Source: Actinacidiphila guanduensis (GTDB taxonomy: Bacteria; Actinomycetota; Actinomycetes; Streptomycetales; Streptomycetaceae). Taken from it: DNA of 64,000 bases. The position numbers and the translations under genes are program-made. The stretch spans positions 1-64,000 of the forward strand of contig NZ_FNIE01000021.1 of assembly GCF_900103985.1 (NCBI RefSeq), read 5' to 3'. Below, piece by piece: positions 1 to 7,676 of this stretch. Numbering within the stretch: position 1 is the first letter of the stretch; every line of letters begins with the position of its first letter. Under the pieces are notes generated by a model. It did not search any database, had not been told where the DNA came from, and was given only the letters and a program-made list of their open reading frames with translations.

Positions 1-20
1 TCAGCTGACGGCAGACTGAG

Positions 21-58
21 CGTCGGGGGCGGCTGCTGTCCAGCAGCCGCCCCCGACG
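21..58. terminator. Perfect hairpin, likely intrinsic terminator
   Basis: An 18-base arm (21-38) is followed by TC and its exact reverse complement (41-58), giving a stem of about 17 bp with a tetraloop. It lies 34 bases beyond the stop of the minus-strand DUF6461 gene. There is no T-tract, which is usual for actinobacterial terminators. It could also serve a gene left of the window. Confidence 0.7.
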
Positions 59-91
59 CGCGCGTGGCTCCTCGACGCCCGCCGGAATCGC

Positions 92-787
92 TCAGAGCCT
101 GCCCAAGTCCGGGCGCCCGCTGACGGCGACCGTGGGCAACTCCGAGTCCTCCACCAGGTCACGGGGCAGGGACAGCCCGAAGTGCCGCTCGATCACACCC
201 AGGGACATCGCCAACCTCTGGGCATAACGCCCCGCACCCACCTCCATCACGCTGCCGTCCGGCAACAGGACGCCCGCACCTCGTAGGTCCGGGTTCAGCA
301 GATCGGGGGTACTGCCCCATCGGCGGCCCTCTTCGGCCAGGCCGAAGGAGCACGCCAGTTCTCCACCGACCGCATACGAGAACATCGGTGGCGGATGGCC
401 GGCCTGCGGATCGAGGTTGACCGCCGCCGCTCCGGTACTCCGGGACAGTTCGGCGAGGAAGGCGCGCCGTGCGCCGCGGGCTTCGCCGTACTCCGCCGCG
501 AACGCCCAGCCGCCGGCATCTCCCAGGCGGGCGACGCCGACCTCGGGATCACCGAGCAGAGCCTCGACGTCCCGCCCCCCGGCGAGCACCGGCCGCTCCG
601 TCGGGTCCGCCGCCAACCGCGACGCCAACTCATGGACCCCGATGCCCTGTACGAAGGTCACACTGAAATACCAGGATGCGTGGGCGAGCCATCCCAGACC
701 GCTCTCCACAGCCTCACCGATCCCGTTCGGAGCCCGACGGGTCCTGCCGCGCGGCCCGTTCCGGACCGCCGCCCGAGCCTTGCTCAC
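92..787 (-). CDS. DUF6461 family protein
   Basis: A 231-residue cytoplasmic protein of the DUF6461 family, whose function is unknown and which is common in Streptomyces near SMI1/KNR4-like genes. The family signature is the aromatic and hydrophobic stretch around residues 34-55 (W-x5-W-Y-F-x3-F-V-Q-G) and the C-terminal region about an aspartate-rich loop and a terminal amphipathic helix. The GTG at 787 gives the longest frame, but it has no convincing ribosome binding site. The first 30 or so residues (Arg/Gly-rich) do not look like family sequence, so the true start may be internal. It overlaps the broken SMI1-like frame upstream, which suggests a deletion fused the two loci. Family assignment is from memory of the fold signature. 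Confidence 0.6.
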   Translation of the reverse strand: MSKARAAVRNGPRGRTRRAPNGIGEAVESGLGWLAHASWYFSVTFVQGIGVHELASRLAADPTERPVLAGGRDVEALLGDPEVGVARLGDAGGWAFAAEYGEARGARRAFLAELSRSTGAAAVNLDPQAGHPPPMFSYAVGGELACSFGLAEEGRRWGSTPDLLNPDLRGAGVLLPDGSVMEVGAGRYAQRLAMSLGVIERHFGLSLPRDLVEDSELPTVAVSGRPDLGRL

Positions 788-947
788 GCACCGGCCACAG
801 CGCGCCCGGAACTGCCTCCGCCACGGCCGCGGGCTCGGCCGGGCCGGGAAGCGCTACGTACGTCCGCGGCGTGTGCGTCCGCAACCACGCCTCGATCCGC
901 TCCCACGCGGCCGACGACCGCTCGGCCCGCACCTGCTCCGCTTCCAT
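714..947 (-). pseudogene. SMI1/KNR4-like N-terminal remnant
   Basis: The frame starting with ATG at 947 encodes a segment (AWERIEAWLRTHTPRTYVAL, then PGPAEPAAVAEA) typical of the N-terminus of Streptomyces SMI1/KNR4 proteins, which act as immunity or scaffolding proteins in toxin loci. After about 45 residues the similarity stops and the frame continues as Arg/Gly-rich sequence, ending inside the DUF6461 gene in another frame. A full-length member is about 150-200 residues, so this looks like a truncated relic. It could instead be a short expressed protein. Confidence 0.45.
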
Positions 948-1206
948 GGAGAGATGCTATGTGAAGCTCGCTTGAGTGGGCGGGAAAGCCCGCACGTCGG
1001 CCGCGTATCCTCACCTGCCGAGCAGTCGCCGCCACCAAGTGGTGGGCGCGGAGAACGTCGGGGCCGGCAGTGGGACTTGCCTGCCGGCTATGACGCGGCG
1101 TCGACGCAGTCCTCGTCCTCCTCGTCGGCCGGTGCGGGCAACCCAGCGGCTGCGGGGCACAAGTGGAAGCGGGAATCCCACGAGCCATCTGAGACAGAAG
1201 CCGAGA
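948..1206. other. Intergenic gap with small palindrome
   Basis: No credible gene lies between the SMI1-like remnant and the end of pirin. The only structure noted is a short palindrome CCACCAAGTGGTGG at 1032-1045, a possible regulator site. Confidence 0.4.
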
Positions 1207-2175
1207 TCAGCGCTCACGTCCCCGTGGTTTCAAGGGAGTCGGCGGAAGCTCCGGGGCCAGGAGGCGGGCGCCGTCGTAGCCGTGGACCTCGCCGAAGCGG
1301 TCACCCTCGTTCCAGTCCTCCCGCGCTCGTGCGATGTCATCGGCTGATCTGCCAATGAAGTTCCACCACATGACGATCTTCTCCGCGAACGGCTCGCCGC
1401 CCAGCAGCATCAGCTCGCTCGCGGTGTCCGCGAGGAGGGGGAGGTCGCGGCGGCCCGCGCCCAGGTAGAGGAGCGAGCCCGGGGTGAGGGGGACGCCGTC
1501 GACCACCGCGCTGCCCGACATCGACAGGGCCGCGTACTCGAAGTCCGGCTGCAGCGGCAGCCGCGCCGCCGTGCCCTCCGCGAGCGACAGGTCCGCGCCG
1601 ACCAGCGGCGAGTGGATCGTGCCCGGCGAGACCGCCGTGTCGAGCTCGCCCAGGATCACGGTCGCGCGCAGGCCGCCCGCCCCCGTCACCTCCGGCAGCT
1701 CGGCGTGGTGCTCGAAGGACGGCGCGATGTCCCGGCGGGAGTCCGGCAGCGCCACCCACAGCTGGGCCCCGTGCAGGTAGCGCGCGTGGTCGCGGGGCGA
1801 CTCCTCGGAGTGCGCGATGGCCCGGCCCGAGGTCATCAGGCCCAGCTCGCGCGGCCGTACGGTCTGCTTGCTGCCGAGGCTGTCGCGGTGCAGCACCTCG
1901 CCTTCGTGCAGCCAGCTGACCGTCTGCAGGCCCATGTGCGGGTGGGGCGGCACCTGCATGCCGGGTTCGCGCGCGATGTCGTCGGGGCCGTAGTGGTCCA
2001 CGAAGCACCACGCGCCGACCATCCGCCGGCCCAGGCTCGGCAGCAGGCGCCGCACCTGAGTGCTCTCGCCCAGCTGCACCGTACGGCCGGTGAGCAGTTC
2101 GCGGACCGGCGCGGCGGACACGTCCTCACGGCCGCCGCACTCGGTGGCGGCCGGCTTCAGATCGAGATTGCTCAT
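1207..2175 (-). CDS. Pirin family protein
   Basis: A 322-residue bicupin. The N-terminal cupin carries the pirin metal-binding set: H78 and H80 in HPHMG, then H122 and E124 in HSEE, matching the His-x-His and His-x-Glu ligands of human pirin and bacterial YhhW/YhaK. The C-terminal cupin follows, with EPFAEKIVMWWNF near residue 275. Pirins bind iron; some have quercetin 2,3-dioxygenase activity and others act as redox-sensing regulators, so the substrate here is unknown. The ATG at 2175 was chosen because a much longer in-frame extension upstream is Arg-rich noise on the antisense of AtuA. It is probably transcribed alone; a 206-base C-rich gap separates it from the AtuA-like gene. Confidence 0.9.
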   Translation of the reverse strand: MSNLDLKPAATECGGREDVSAAPVRELLTGRTVQLGESTQVRRLLPSLGRRMVGAWCFVDHYGPDDIAREPGMQVPPHPHMGLQTVSWLHEGEVLHRDSLGSKQTVRPRELGLMTSGRAIAHSEESPRDHARYLHGAQLWVALPDSRRDIAPSFEHHAELPEVTGAGGLRATVILGELDTAVSPGTIHSPLVGADLSLAEGTAARLPLQPDFEYAALSMSGSAVVDGVPLTPGSLLYLGAGRRDLPLLADTASELMLLGGEPFAEKIVMWWNFIGRSADDIARAREDWNEGDRFGEVHGYDGARLLAPELPPTPLKPRGRER

Positions 2176-2381
2176 GCCCCGATGATGCCCCGCGCCGGCG
2201 CCCCGCGGGCCCACCGCCCGCCCGGTGTTTCGGCCCCGGCGCCGGGACGGAGCCGACGCAACGCAGAACACGCCGGGGCCGGCGCCCGTCTCCGGCGAAC
2301 ACGCCCGGGCCCGCCCGCCGCCTGCGGCGCACTCGAACGCCCCCTGTCCCACACGCGCCTGCATCGCGCGGGGCGCCCCCC

Positions 2382-4205
2382 TCACCGCCCCTCCCGGTCC
2401 ACCAGCCCCTCCGGGATGTCCGCCAGGCACCCCCGCAGCCTCTCCCCCAGCGCCTTCGCCTGCGGGTCCGCCCGTGTCGAGGAGGCCACCCCCTCCCCCA
2501 GCAGCCCGTGCAGCACGAAGTTGACGGCCCGCAGGTTCGGCAGCTCGTAACGGCTGACCGGCAGCCGCGCGGTCTCGGGCAGCATCGCCCGCAGCCGGGG
2601 CACGTCGAGGTAGGAGTGCAGCCAGGCGTAGGCCGCGTCGTCCCGCGCCCACAGCCCGACGTTCGCGTCGCCCCCCTTGTCCCCTGAGCGGGCGCCGACC
2701 AGCGTGCCCAGTGGTAGCCGTACCGTGCGGCCGGGCGGGACGGTACGGGCGCCGGGACGCTGCGGGGCGCGGGTCGGCAGGGCGTCCGGGAGTACGGCGT
2801 CGGCGCGGGGGCCGGGCAGCGGCGCGGCGGCGGTGGGCGGGCGCGGCACGGGGAGGCGGGTGCCGTCGGGCAGGACGGTGACGGCGTGGACCTCCTCGGC
2901 CGGCAGCAGCGCGGGCCAGTGGACGCCGTATCCCGTGGACGTGGGCGAGGCGTGCTCCACGTAGAGCCCGGGATAGCCGGCGAGGGCGAAGGAGGCGACG
3001 GCGGAGAAGAAGCCGCGGCCCGCGCGGGCCGGGTCGGGGTCCTTGACGGTGAGGGTCAACCGGTCGACCTCGCCGCCGTGTTCGCGCCGCAGGTCGTAGC
3101 CGGCGAAGGCGGCCGGGCCGCCGGTGGCGTCGCGCAGGGCGGCCTCGGCGAAGTCGGCCTTGGCGTCCAGGTCGAGGCCGGTGAGCACGAAGACCGCGGA
3201 ATTGCGGTGCCCGCCGAGGCGGTTGACGCACACCTTGACGTCGGGCGGCGCGGGCTCGCCGACGACGGGGCCGACGGCGACGCGGTCCTCGCCCTGCTGG
3301 GTGAGCCGGATGGAGTCGAAGCGCGCGACGACGTCGGTGTTGGCGTAGGCGGGCCGGCCTGTCTCGTACAGGAGTTGGGCGGTGACGGTGCCGACGGTGA
3401 CCGCGCCGCCGGTGCCCGGGTGCTTGGTGATGACGCTGGAGCCGTCCGGGTGGAGTTCGGCGATGGGGAAGCCGGGGTGCACCGGGTCGGGGATCTCGGT
3501 GAAGAAGGAGTAGTTGCCGCCGGTGGCCTGGGTGCCGCACTCGATGATGTGGCCGGCGGCCACCGCGCCGGCGAGCGCGTCCCAGTCGTCCCTCGCCCAG
3601 TCGAAGGCCCAGGCCGCGGGTCCCACGACGAGCGAGGCGTCGGTGACGCGCCCGCAGACCACCACGTCGGCGCCCGCGCGCAGCGCTTGGGTGATGCCCC
3701 AGCCGCCGAGGTAGGCGTTCGCGGTGACGGCGTCGCCGGCGCCGAGCGGGCTGCCGGTGTCGAGGTGGGCCAACTCGTGGCCGCGCGAGCGCAGTTCGGG
3801 CAGCCGGTCGAGCAGGTCGTCCCCCTCGATGTGGGCGACGCGGGGCCGCAGCCCGGCCTTGGCAGCGAGTTCGCGGACCTTGGCGGCAAGTCCCGCCGGG
3901 TTCAGGCCCCCCGCGTTGACCACGATCTTGATGCCGCGCTCCAGGCAGGTGGCGAGCACGTCGCGCAGTTGCAGGAGGAAGGAGGCCGCGTAGCCGCCGT
4001 CGGGGTCGCGCTGCCGGGCCTTCCACAGCAGCAGCATCGTCAGCTCGGCGAGGTAGTCGCCGGTGAGGACGTCGATGGGGCCGCCCTCGACCATCTCGCG
4101 GGCGGCGGAGAGCCGGTCGCCGTAGTAGCCCGAGCAGTTGGCGATCCGCAGGACGTCGCGGGCCCTGCCGCCGGAGGAGCCGTCCGCACCACCCGCAGGG
4201 GTCAC
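2382..4205 (-). CDS. AtuA-like acyclic terpene utilisation protein
   Basis: A 607-residue protein with two parts: a large N-terminal DUF1446/AtuA domain (motif NCSGYYGDR near residue 23; GDYLAELTM near 49; NAGGLNPAG near 98) and a C-terminal AtuA-like ferredoxin-fold domain beginning about residue 508 (LVGARSGDKGGDANVG). AtuA is needed for citronellol/geraniol catabolism in Pseudomonas, but its exact reaction is not established. Actinobacterial homologues often sit beside acyl-CoA carboxylase or dehydrogenase genes, which are absent next to this copy. GTG at 4205 follows GGGAGAG at good spacing. No membrane segment or signal peptide is visible, so it is cytoplasmic. Confidence 0.85.
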   Translation of the reverse strand: MTPAGGADGSSGGRARDVLRIANCSGYYGDRLSAAREMVEGGPIDVLTGDYLAELTMLLLWKARQRDPDGGYAASFLLQLRDVLATCLERGIKIVVNAGGLNPAGLAAKVRELAAKAGLRPRVAHIEGDDLLDRLPELRSRGHELAHLDTGSPLGAGDAVTANAYLGGWGITQALRAGADVVVCGRVTDASLVVGPAAWAFDWARDDWDALAGAVAAGHIIECGTQATGGNYSFFTEIPDPVHPGFPIAELHPDGSSVITKHPGTGGAVTVGTVTAQLLYETGRPAYANTDVVARFDSIRLTQQGEDRVAVGPVVGEPAPPDVKVCVNRLGGHRNSAVFVLTGLDLDAKADFAEAALRDATGGPAAFAGYDLRREHGGEVDRLTLTVKDPDPARAGRGFFSAVASFALAGYPGLYVEHASPTSTGYGVHWPALLPAEEVHAVTVLPDGTRLPVPRPPTAAAPLPGPRADAVLPDALPTRAPQRPGARTVPPGRTVRLPLGTLVGARSGDKGGDANVGLWARDDAAYAWLHSYLDVPRLRAMLPETARLPVSRYELPNLRAVNFVLHGLLGEGVASSTRADPQAKALGERLRGCLADIPEGLVDREGR

Positions 4206-4388
4206 CGTACTCTCCCGTCACTTCGCCTCAGGGTCACCGGCCCGCACGATCATCCTGGCGGCCGCGGGCGGCGCGCAAGACCGCGGCGCAAGACCGGGCG
4301 CCGGCACACGACGGGGGGGCGACCGCGTGCCGGAGGCGCAACGCCGCGGTGCGCGCGGGGCGTTGTGCGGCGGTGGTTGAATCGCGGG

Positions 4389-4982
4389 ATGAGCCAGCCG
4401 CCGGAGCACCAGCCAGAAGCCGCCGCACCGCAGCCGTCGCCCGAAGCCGCCCGCGAGCAGGGGCTGTTGTCGGTCGACGAGGTCATCGACATCGTGGACG
4501 AGCACGACAACGTCGTCGGCACCTCGCCCCGCGGCGAGGCGTACGCGCGCGGCCTGCGCCACCGCTGCGCGTTCATCCTCGCCCGCGACGCCGAGGACCG
4601 GATCTTCGTCCACCGCCGCACCGCCCGCAAGCTCGTCTTCCCCTCGATGTACGACATGTTCGTCGGCGGCGTGGTCGGCGCCGGCGAGTCCTACGACGAG
4701 ACGGCGCTGCGCGAGGCCGAGGAGGAGCTGGGCGTCAGCGGACTCCCCCAGCCCACCCGGCTGTTCACCTTCCTGTACGAGGACGCCACCGGGCGCGGCT
4801 CGTGGTGGTCGGCGGTCTACGAGGTGCGCTGCGAGCTGCCGGTGCGGCCGCAGGCGGAGGAGGTGGCCTGGCACGCCTTCCTCACCGAGGAGGAGCTCAC
4901 GGCCCGGCTGGAGGAGTGGCCCTGGGTGCCGGACGGGCTGGCGGCGTACCGCAGGCTGCGGGAGCTGCGCGGGCCGCGCTGA
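4389..4982 (+). CDS. Nudix hydrolase, YfcD-like
   Basis: A 197-residue protein with a complete Nudix box at residues 94-116: G-x5-E-x7-REAEEELGV, including the three metal-binding glutamates. The region around it (VDEVIDIVDEHDNVVG at 29-44, then an HRCAFIL strand) resembles the YfcD/isopentenyl-diphosphate-isomerase-like Nudix subgroup. The substrate is probably a nucleoside diphosphate derivative, but this cannot be read from sequence. The first 24 residues are Pro/Glu/Ala-rich and look like a flexible tail. The ATG at 4389 is divergent from AtuA with a 183-base gap. It precedes two DUF202 genes on the same strand by 87 bases and may form a loose transcription unit with them. Confidence 0.9.
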   Translation: MSQPPEHQPEAAAPQPSPEAAREQGLLSVDEVIDIVDEHDNVVGTSPRGEAYARGLRHRCAFILARDAEDRIFVHRRTARKLVFPSMYDMFVGGVVGAGESYDETALREAEEELGVSGLPQPTRLFTFLYEDATGRGSWWSAVYEVRCELPVRPQAEEVAWHAFLTEEELTARLEEWPWVPDGLAAYRRLRELRGPR

Positions 4983-5069
4983 TGGGCCGGGGTGCCGGGG
5001 GCCTGCGGCCCGGCGTGGCGGGGCCGGGCTGCGCGGCCGCGGCCGGAAGGCGCTGGTTAGGGTGGCCCC

Positions 5070-5483
5070 GTGAGTGGTTTCGGGCGGCTGCGGGCGGCGC
5101 GGGAGTCGGTGGGGCTCTGGTTCGCGCCCGAACGGGTCCGCAGCGAGGGCACCACGCCCGATTACCGTTTCTCGCTCGCCAACGAGCGCACCTTCCTCGC
5201 CTGGATCCGCACCGCCCTCGCCCTGATCGGCGGCGGCTTCGCGGTGGACCAGTTCCTCACCGACCACCTCACCCAGTGGGTGCGGGCCGCCCTCGCGCTC
5301 GCCCTGCTGGCCGGCGGCGTCCTGTGCTGCCTGCGGGCGGTCAACCACTGGGTGCGCTCCGAGCGCGCCATACGGCTGGGCCGCAGCCTGCCCGCCTCCC
5401 GCTTCCCGGCGCTGCTCGCGGTGCTGGTGGCGGTGCTCGGCCTCGCGATGGTGGTCGTGGTCGTCTTCGGCTGGGCCGGATGA
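5070..5483 (+). CDS. YidH/DUF202 family membrane protein
   Basis: A 137-residue inner membrane protein. The DUF202 signature is the segment FSLANERTFLAWIRTALALI at about residues 34-53, followed by three hydrophobic helices (about 46-65, 72-90 and 112-135). Function is unknown for the family (E. coli YidH). The GTG at 5070 is the only start that keeps the N-terminal cytoplasmic segment. It overlaps the next DUF202 gene by an ATGA junction (5480-5483), so the two are translationally coupled and probably form a hetero-oligomer. Confidence 0.85.
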   Translation: MSGFGRLRAARESVGLWFAPERVRSEGTTPDYRFSLANERTFLAWIRTALALIGGGFAVDQFLTDHLTQWVRAALALALLAGGVLCCLRAVNHWVRSERAIRLGRSLPASRFPALLAVLVAVLGLAMVVVVVFGWAG

Positions 5484-5839
5484 GCGGTACGGAGCCCGGC
5501 GGGCCCCGCCCGGCCGTCGAGACCGACCGCGACCCGGGGCTCCAGCCCGAGCGCACCCGCCTGGCCTGGCGCCGTACCACGCTGTCCTGGGCGGTGGCCG
5601 GGGTGCTCGCGGTGCGGCAGGCGCTGCGGGCCGACGACAGCGCGGTCGGCGGGATCGCGGTGGGGCTGGCCGCCTTCGGCTTCCTGGGCATCCTCGTCCT
5701 GGCCCACCGCCGCCTGACGGGCCTGGACCCCGCCCGCCCCGAAGCGCTGCCGAACCGCTGGGCCGTGGCGGCGGCGGCCTGCACGCTCCTGCTCGCGCTG
5801 TGCGGCGCCGCCCTGGTGTGGTGGGGCAGCACGGGCTGA
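5480..5839 (+). CDS. DUF202 family membrane protein, second subunit
   Basis: A 119-residue membrane protein starting at the ATG that overlaps the stop of the upstream DUF202 gene. It has the shortened signature PERTRLAWRRTTLSWAVAG near residues 24-42 and three predicted helices (about 35-50, 56-75 and 95-115). Paired DUF202 genes, one YidH-like and one shorter YidG-like, are a recurring arrangement. E. coli yidG/yidH is the reference pair, and neither has an assigned biochemical role. Confidence 0.8.
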   Translation: MSGTEPGGPRPAVETDRDPGLQPERTRLAWRRTTLSWAVAGVLAVRQALRADDSAVGGIAVGLAAFGFLGILVLAHRRLTGLDPARPEALPNRWAVAAAACTLLLALCGAALVWWGSTG

Positions 5840-5900
5840 GCACAAGGGTGAACGGGCTGAGCAGGGGCTGAGAGCACGGGCCGAGCACGGCCCGAGACCG

Positions 5901-5960
5901 CTCCCGCCGAGCCCCACCGAGGCCGGCCAAGGCCCGTCGAGGCCGGCCGAAGCCCGCCGA
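5901..5960. repeat. Degenerate 10-bp tandem repeats
   Basis: Six consecutive 10-base units ending CGA or CAA (for example CTCCCGCCGA, GGCCCGTCGA, AGCCCGCCGA) fill the gap between the convergent DUF202 and GntR genes. Within them a 20-base unit beginning CGAGGCCGGCC is nearly repeated at 5918-5937 and 5938-5957. The stretch just upstream (5830-5900) also holds looser copies of GGGCTGAG and GAGCACGG. Confidence 0.6.
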
Positions 5961-6024
5961 ACCCGACAGGCCCACTCCCCCCGAGCCGAACCCAACCGAG
6001 CCCGGCTCCCACAGCCGCCCCCTC

Positions 6025-6759
6025 CTACGGCGCCAGGATGTCCAGTTCGCGCAGCGCCCCCACGCAGATCTCCCGCATCAGGTCCTCCGCCGCCCGGGCG
6101 TCGCGGGCGCGGACGGCCTCGGCGACGCGGACGTGGAGGGTGACGGCTTCCGGGTCGGGCGCGGTGAACATCACATGGTGCTCGGTGCGCCCGGTGAGCA
6201 CTTCGGCGACCACGTCGCCGAGCCGGGCGAACATCTCGTTGCCGGAGGCGTCGAGGACGACCCGGTGGAAGGCGATGTCGTGCACGAGGTACGCGGCGAG
6301 GTCGGCGGCCCGGGCGGCGGCGGCCATCTCGGCGGCGAGCACGGTGAGTTCACGGCACTGCTCGGGGGTGGCCGCCTCGGCGGCGAGCCCAGCGGCCACC
6401 GGTTCGACGGCCGTGCGCAGGGTCGTCAGGGACCGCAGTTGCCGGGAGCGGTCGGCGCCGGCCAGCCGCCAGCGGATCACCGCGGGGTCGAAGACGTTCC
6501 ACTCCTCGGTACGGCGGACGGTGACACCCACCCGCCGCCTGGACTCCACCAGGTGCATGGCCTCCAGGACCCGTACGGCCTCGCGCACGACCGTCCGGGA
6601 GACGCCGTAGCGGGCTTCGAGCTCGTCGATGCGCAGCACCGTGCCCGGCGGGTGCTCGCCCGAGGCGATGGCGGGGCCGAGTTCGGCCAGGACCTTCGAG
6701 TGCAGACCGCCGCCCGCCTCCGCGGCCCCCGCCCCACGCGGACTGTCGTGATCGGACAT
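6025..6759 (-). CDS. gntR: FadR-type GntR regulator of gluconate genes
   Basis: A 244-residue regulator. The N-terminal winged helix-turn-helix spans roughly residues 18-85, with the recognition helix in LEARYGVSRTVVREAVRVLE. A C-terminal all-helical FCD ligand domain follows (about 100-230) with its spaced His/Asp/Glu metal and ligand residues (VHDIAFHRVVLDASGN). The regulator is divergent from gluconokinase and permease, so by standard GntR logic it should repress them until gluconate or a phosphorylated derivative binds. The AT-rich 187-base gap between them holds candidate operators. The ATG at 6759 is the natural start. The symbol is assigned from context. Confidence 0.85.
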   Translation of the reverse strand: MSDHDSPRGAGAAEAGGGLHSKVLAELGPAIASGEHPPGTVLRIDELEARYGVSRTVVREAVRVLEAMHLVESRRRVGVTVRRTEEWNVFDPAVIRWRLAGADRSRQLRSLTTLRTAVEPVAAGLAAEAATPEQCRELTVLAAEMAAAARAADLAAYLVHDIAFHRVVLDASGNEMFARLGDVVAEVLTGRTEHHVMFTAPDPEAVTLHVRVAEAVRARDARAAEDLMREICVGALRELDILAP

Positions 6760-6814
6760 GGGCCAAGCCTAAGAGAACCGGAAAGCCGGACACGCCGGCT
6801 CACCTCACCACCAC

Positions 6815-6862
6815 TTGTATGACTATTAGGTCACAACCTCTTGAATAAGTATTACCAATAGG
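6815..6862. promoter_or_regulatory. Divergent gntR/gntK control region
   Basis: This is one of the few AT-rich segments in the window. It contains TGAC-N6-GTCA at 6820-6833 (flanked by TTGT and ACAA at 6815-6836) and the near-palindrome AATAAGTATT at 6844-6853. Either could be the operator of the FadR-type regulator, and -10-like hexamers occur on both strands. Exact promoter elements could not be fixed by eye. Confidence 0.5.
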
Positions 6863-6946
6863 TGTTCAGTGGTCGCCACGCCGCCGGTCCCGGCTCCCCC
6901 GTACGAGACCGGCGGCGCCCATCCGCAGCTGCAAGGAGGCAGGGCA

Positions 6947-7459
6947 ATGACGGCCGCGTCGAAGACACCACCGGTGGTCGTGGTCATGGGAGTCTCCGGC
7001 TCCGGCAAGTCCACCGTGGGCGGCCTGCTCGCCGAGCGCCTGGGCGTCCCCTACGCCGAGGCCGACGACTTCCACCCGGCGGCCAACATCGCCAAGATGT
7101 CCGCCGGGCACCCGCTGGACGACGCGGACCGGGCGCCCTGGCTGGACGCCATCGCCGAGTGGATCGCGGCGCACGAGGGCCACGGCGGCGTCGTCAGCTG
7201 CTCGGCGCTGCGCCGCCGCTACCGGGACCGGCTGCGCGAGGCGGCGCCGGACCTGTTCTTCCTCCACCTGGACGGCCCGCAGGAGCTGATCGCCGCCCGA
7301 CTGGCCGCCCGCATGCAGCACTTCATGCCCTCGGGGCTGCTCGGCTCCCAACTCGACGCGCTGGAACGGCTGGAGCCCGACGAGTCCGGCGCCGTGGTGT
7401 CCATCGAGGGCGGCCCCCAGCAGATCGCCGAGCGCGCCCTGGCCCTCCTGCCCGACTGA
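6947..7459 (+). CDS. gntK: Gluconokinase
   Basis: A 170-residue gluconokinase of the P-loop (GntK/IdnK) family that phosphorylates gluconate to 6-phosphogluconate for the pentose phosphate pathway. The Walker A motif GVSGSGKST is at residues 15-23. Family motifs AEADDFHPAANIAKM and SCSALRRRYRDRLR follow, with the LID and substrate segment near FMPSGLLGSQ. Length fits the usual 165-180. The ATG at 6947 was chosen over an in-frame GTG at 6869 because AAGGAGG sits 7 bases upstream and the P-loop then falls at the normal distance from the N-terminus. It is followed by gntP. Confidence 0.95.
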   Translation: MTAASKTPPVVVVMGVSGSGKSTVGGLLAERLGVPYAEADDFHPAANIAKMSAGHPLDDADRAPWLDAIAEWIAAHEGHGGVVSCSALRRRYRDRLREAAPDLFFLHLDGPQELIAARLAARMQHFMPSGLLGSQLDALERLEPDESGAVVSIEGGPQQIAERALALLPD

Positions 7460-7676
7460 CCCCGGCCGAACGGCCGAGCGGCCCCACCGCACGACCGAAC
7501 GCACAGGACCGCACCCCACCCGCACGACCGAAGCGGCACCGGGCCGCAGCGCCCGCCCGTGCCACCCACCCGTGGCCCGACCGCCACGTCCCACCCGCCC
7601 GTCGACGGAACACCACCGCCCCGCGCCACCACCGCGAGGCGCACCCCACCCGTCCCGCACCCTCCTGGAGTCCTCC
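7460..7676. other. C-rich gntK-gntP spacer
   Basis: A strongly cytosine-skewed, low-complexity spacer with CCGCACGACCGAA occurring twice (7487 and 7520 regions). No gene, promoter or attenuator was identified. Co-transcription of gntK and gntP is likely, but not provable by eye. Confidence 0.4.

Noticed and set aside
2886-4982. Long open frame on the plus strand antisense to the AtuA-like gene
   Set aside because: It is a GC-rich shadow; the protein is Gly/Val/Arg-rich without motifs and overlaps a gene with clear family signatures. Only its last part (4389-4982) is the real Nudix gene.
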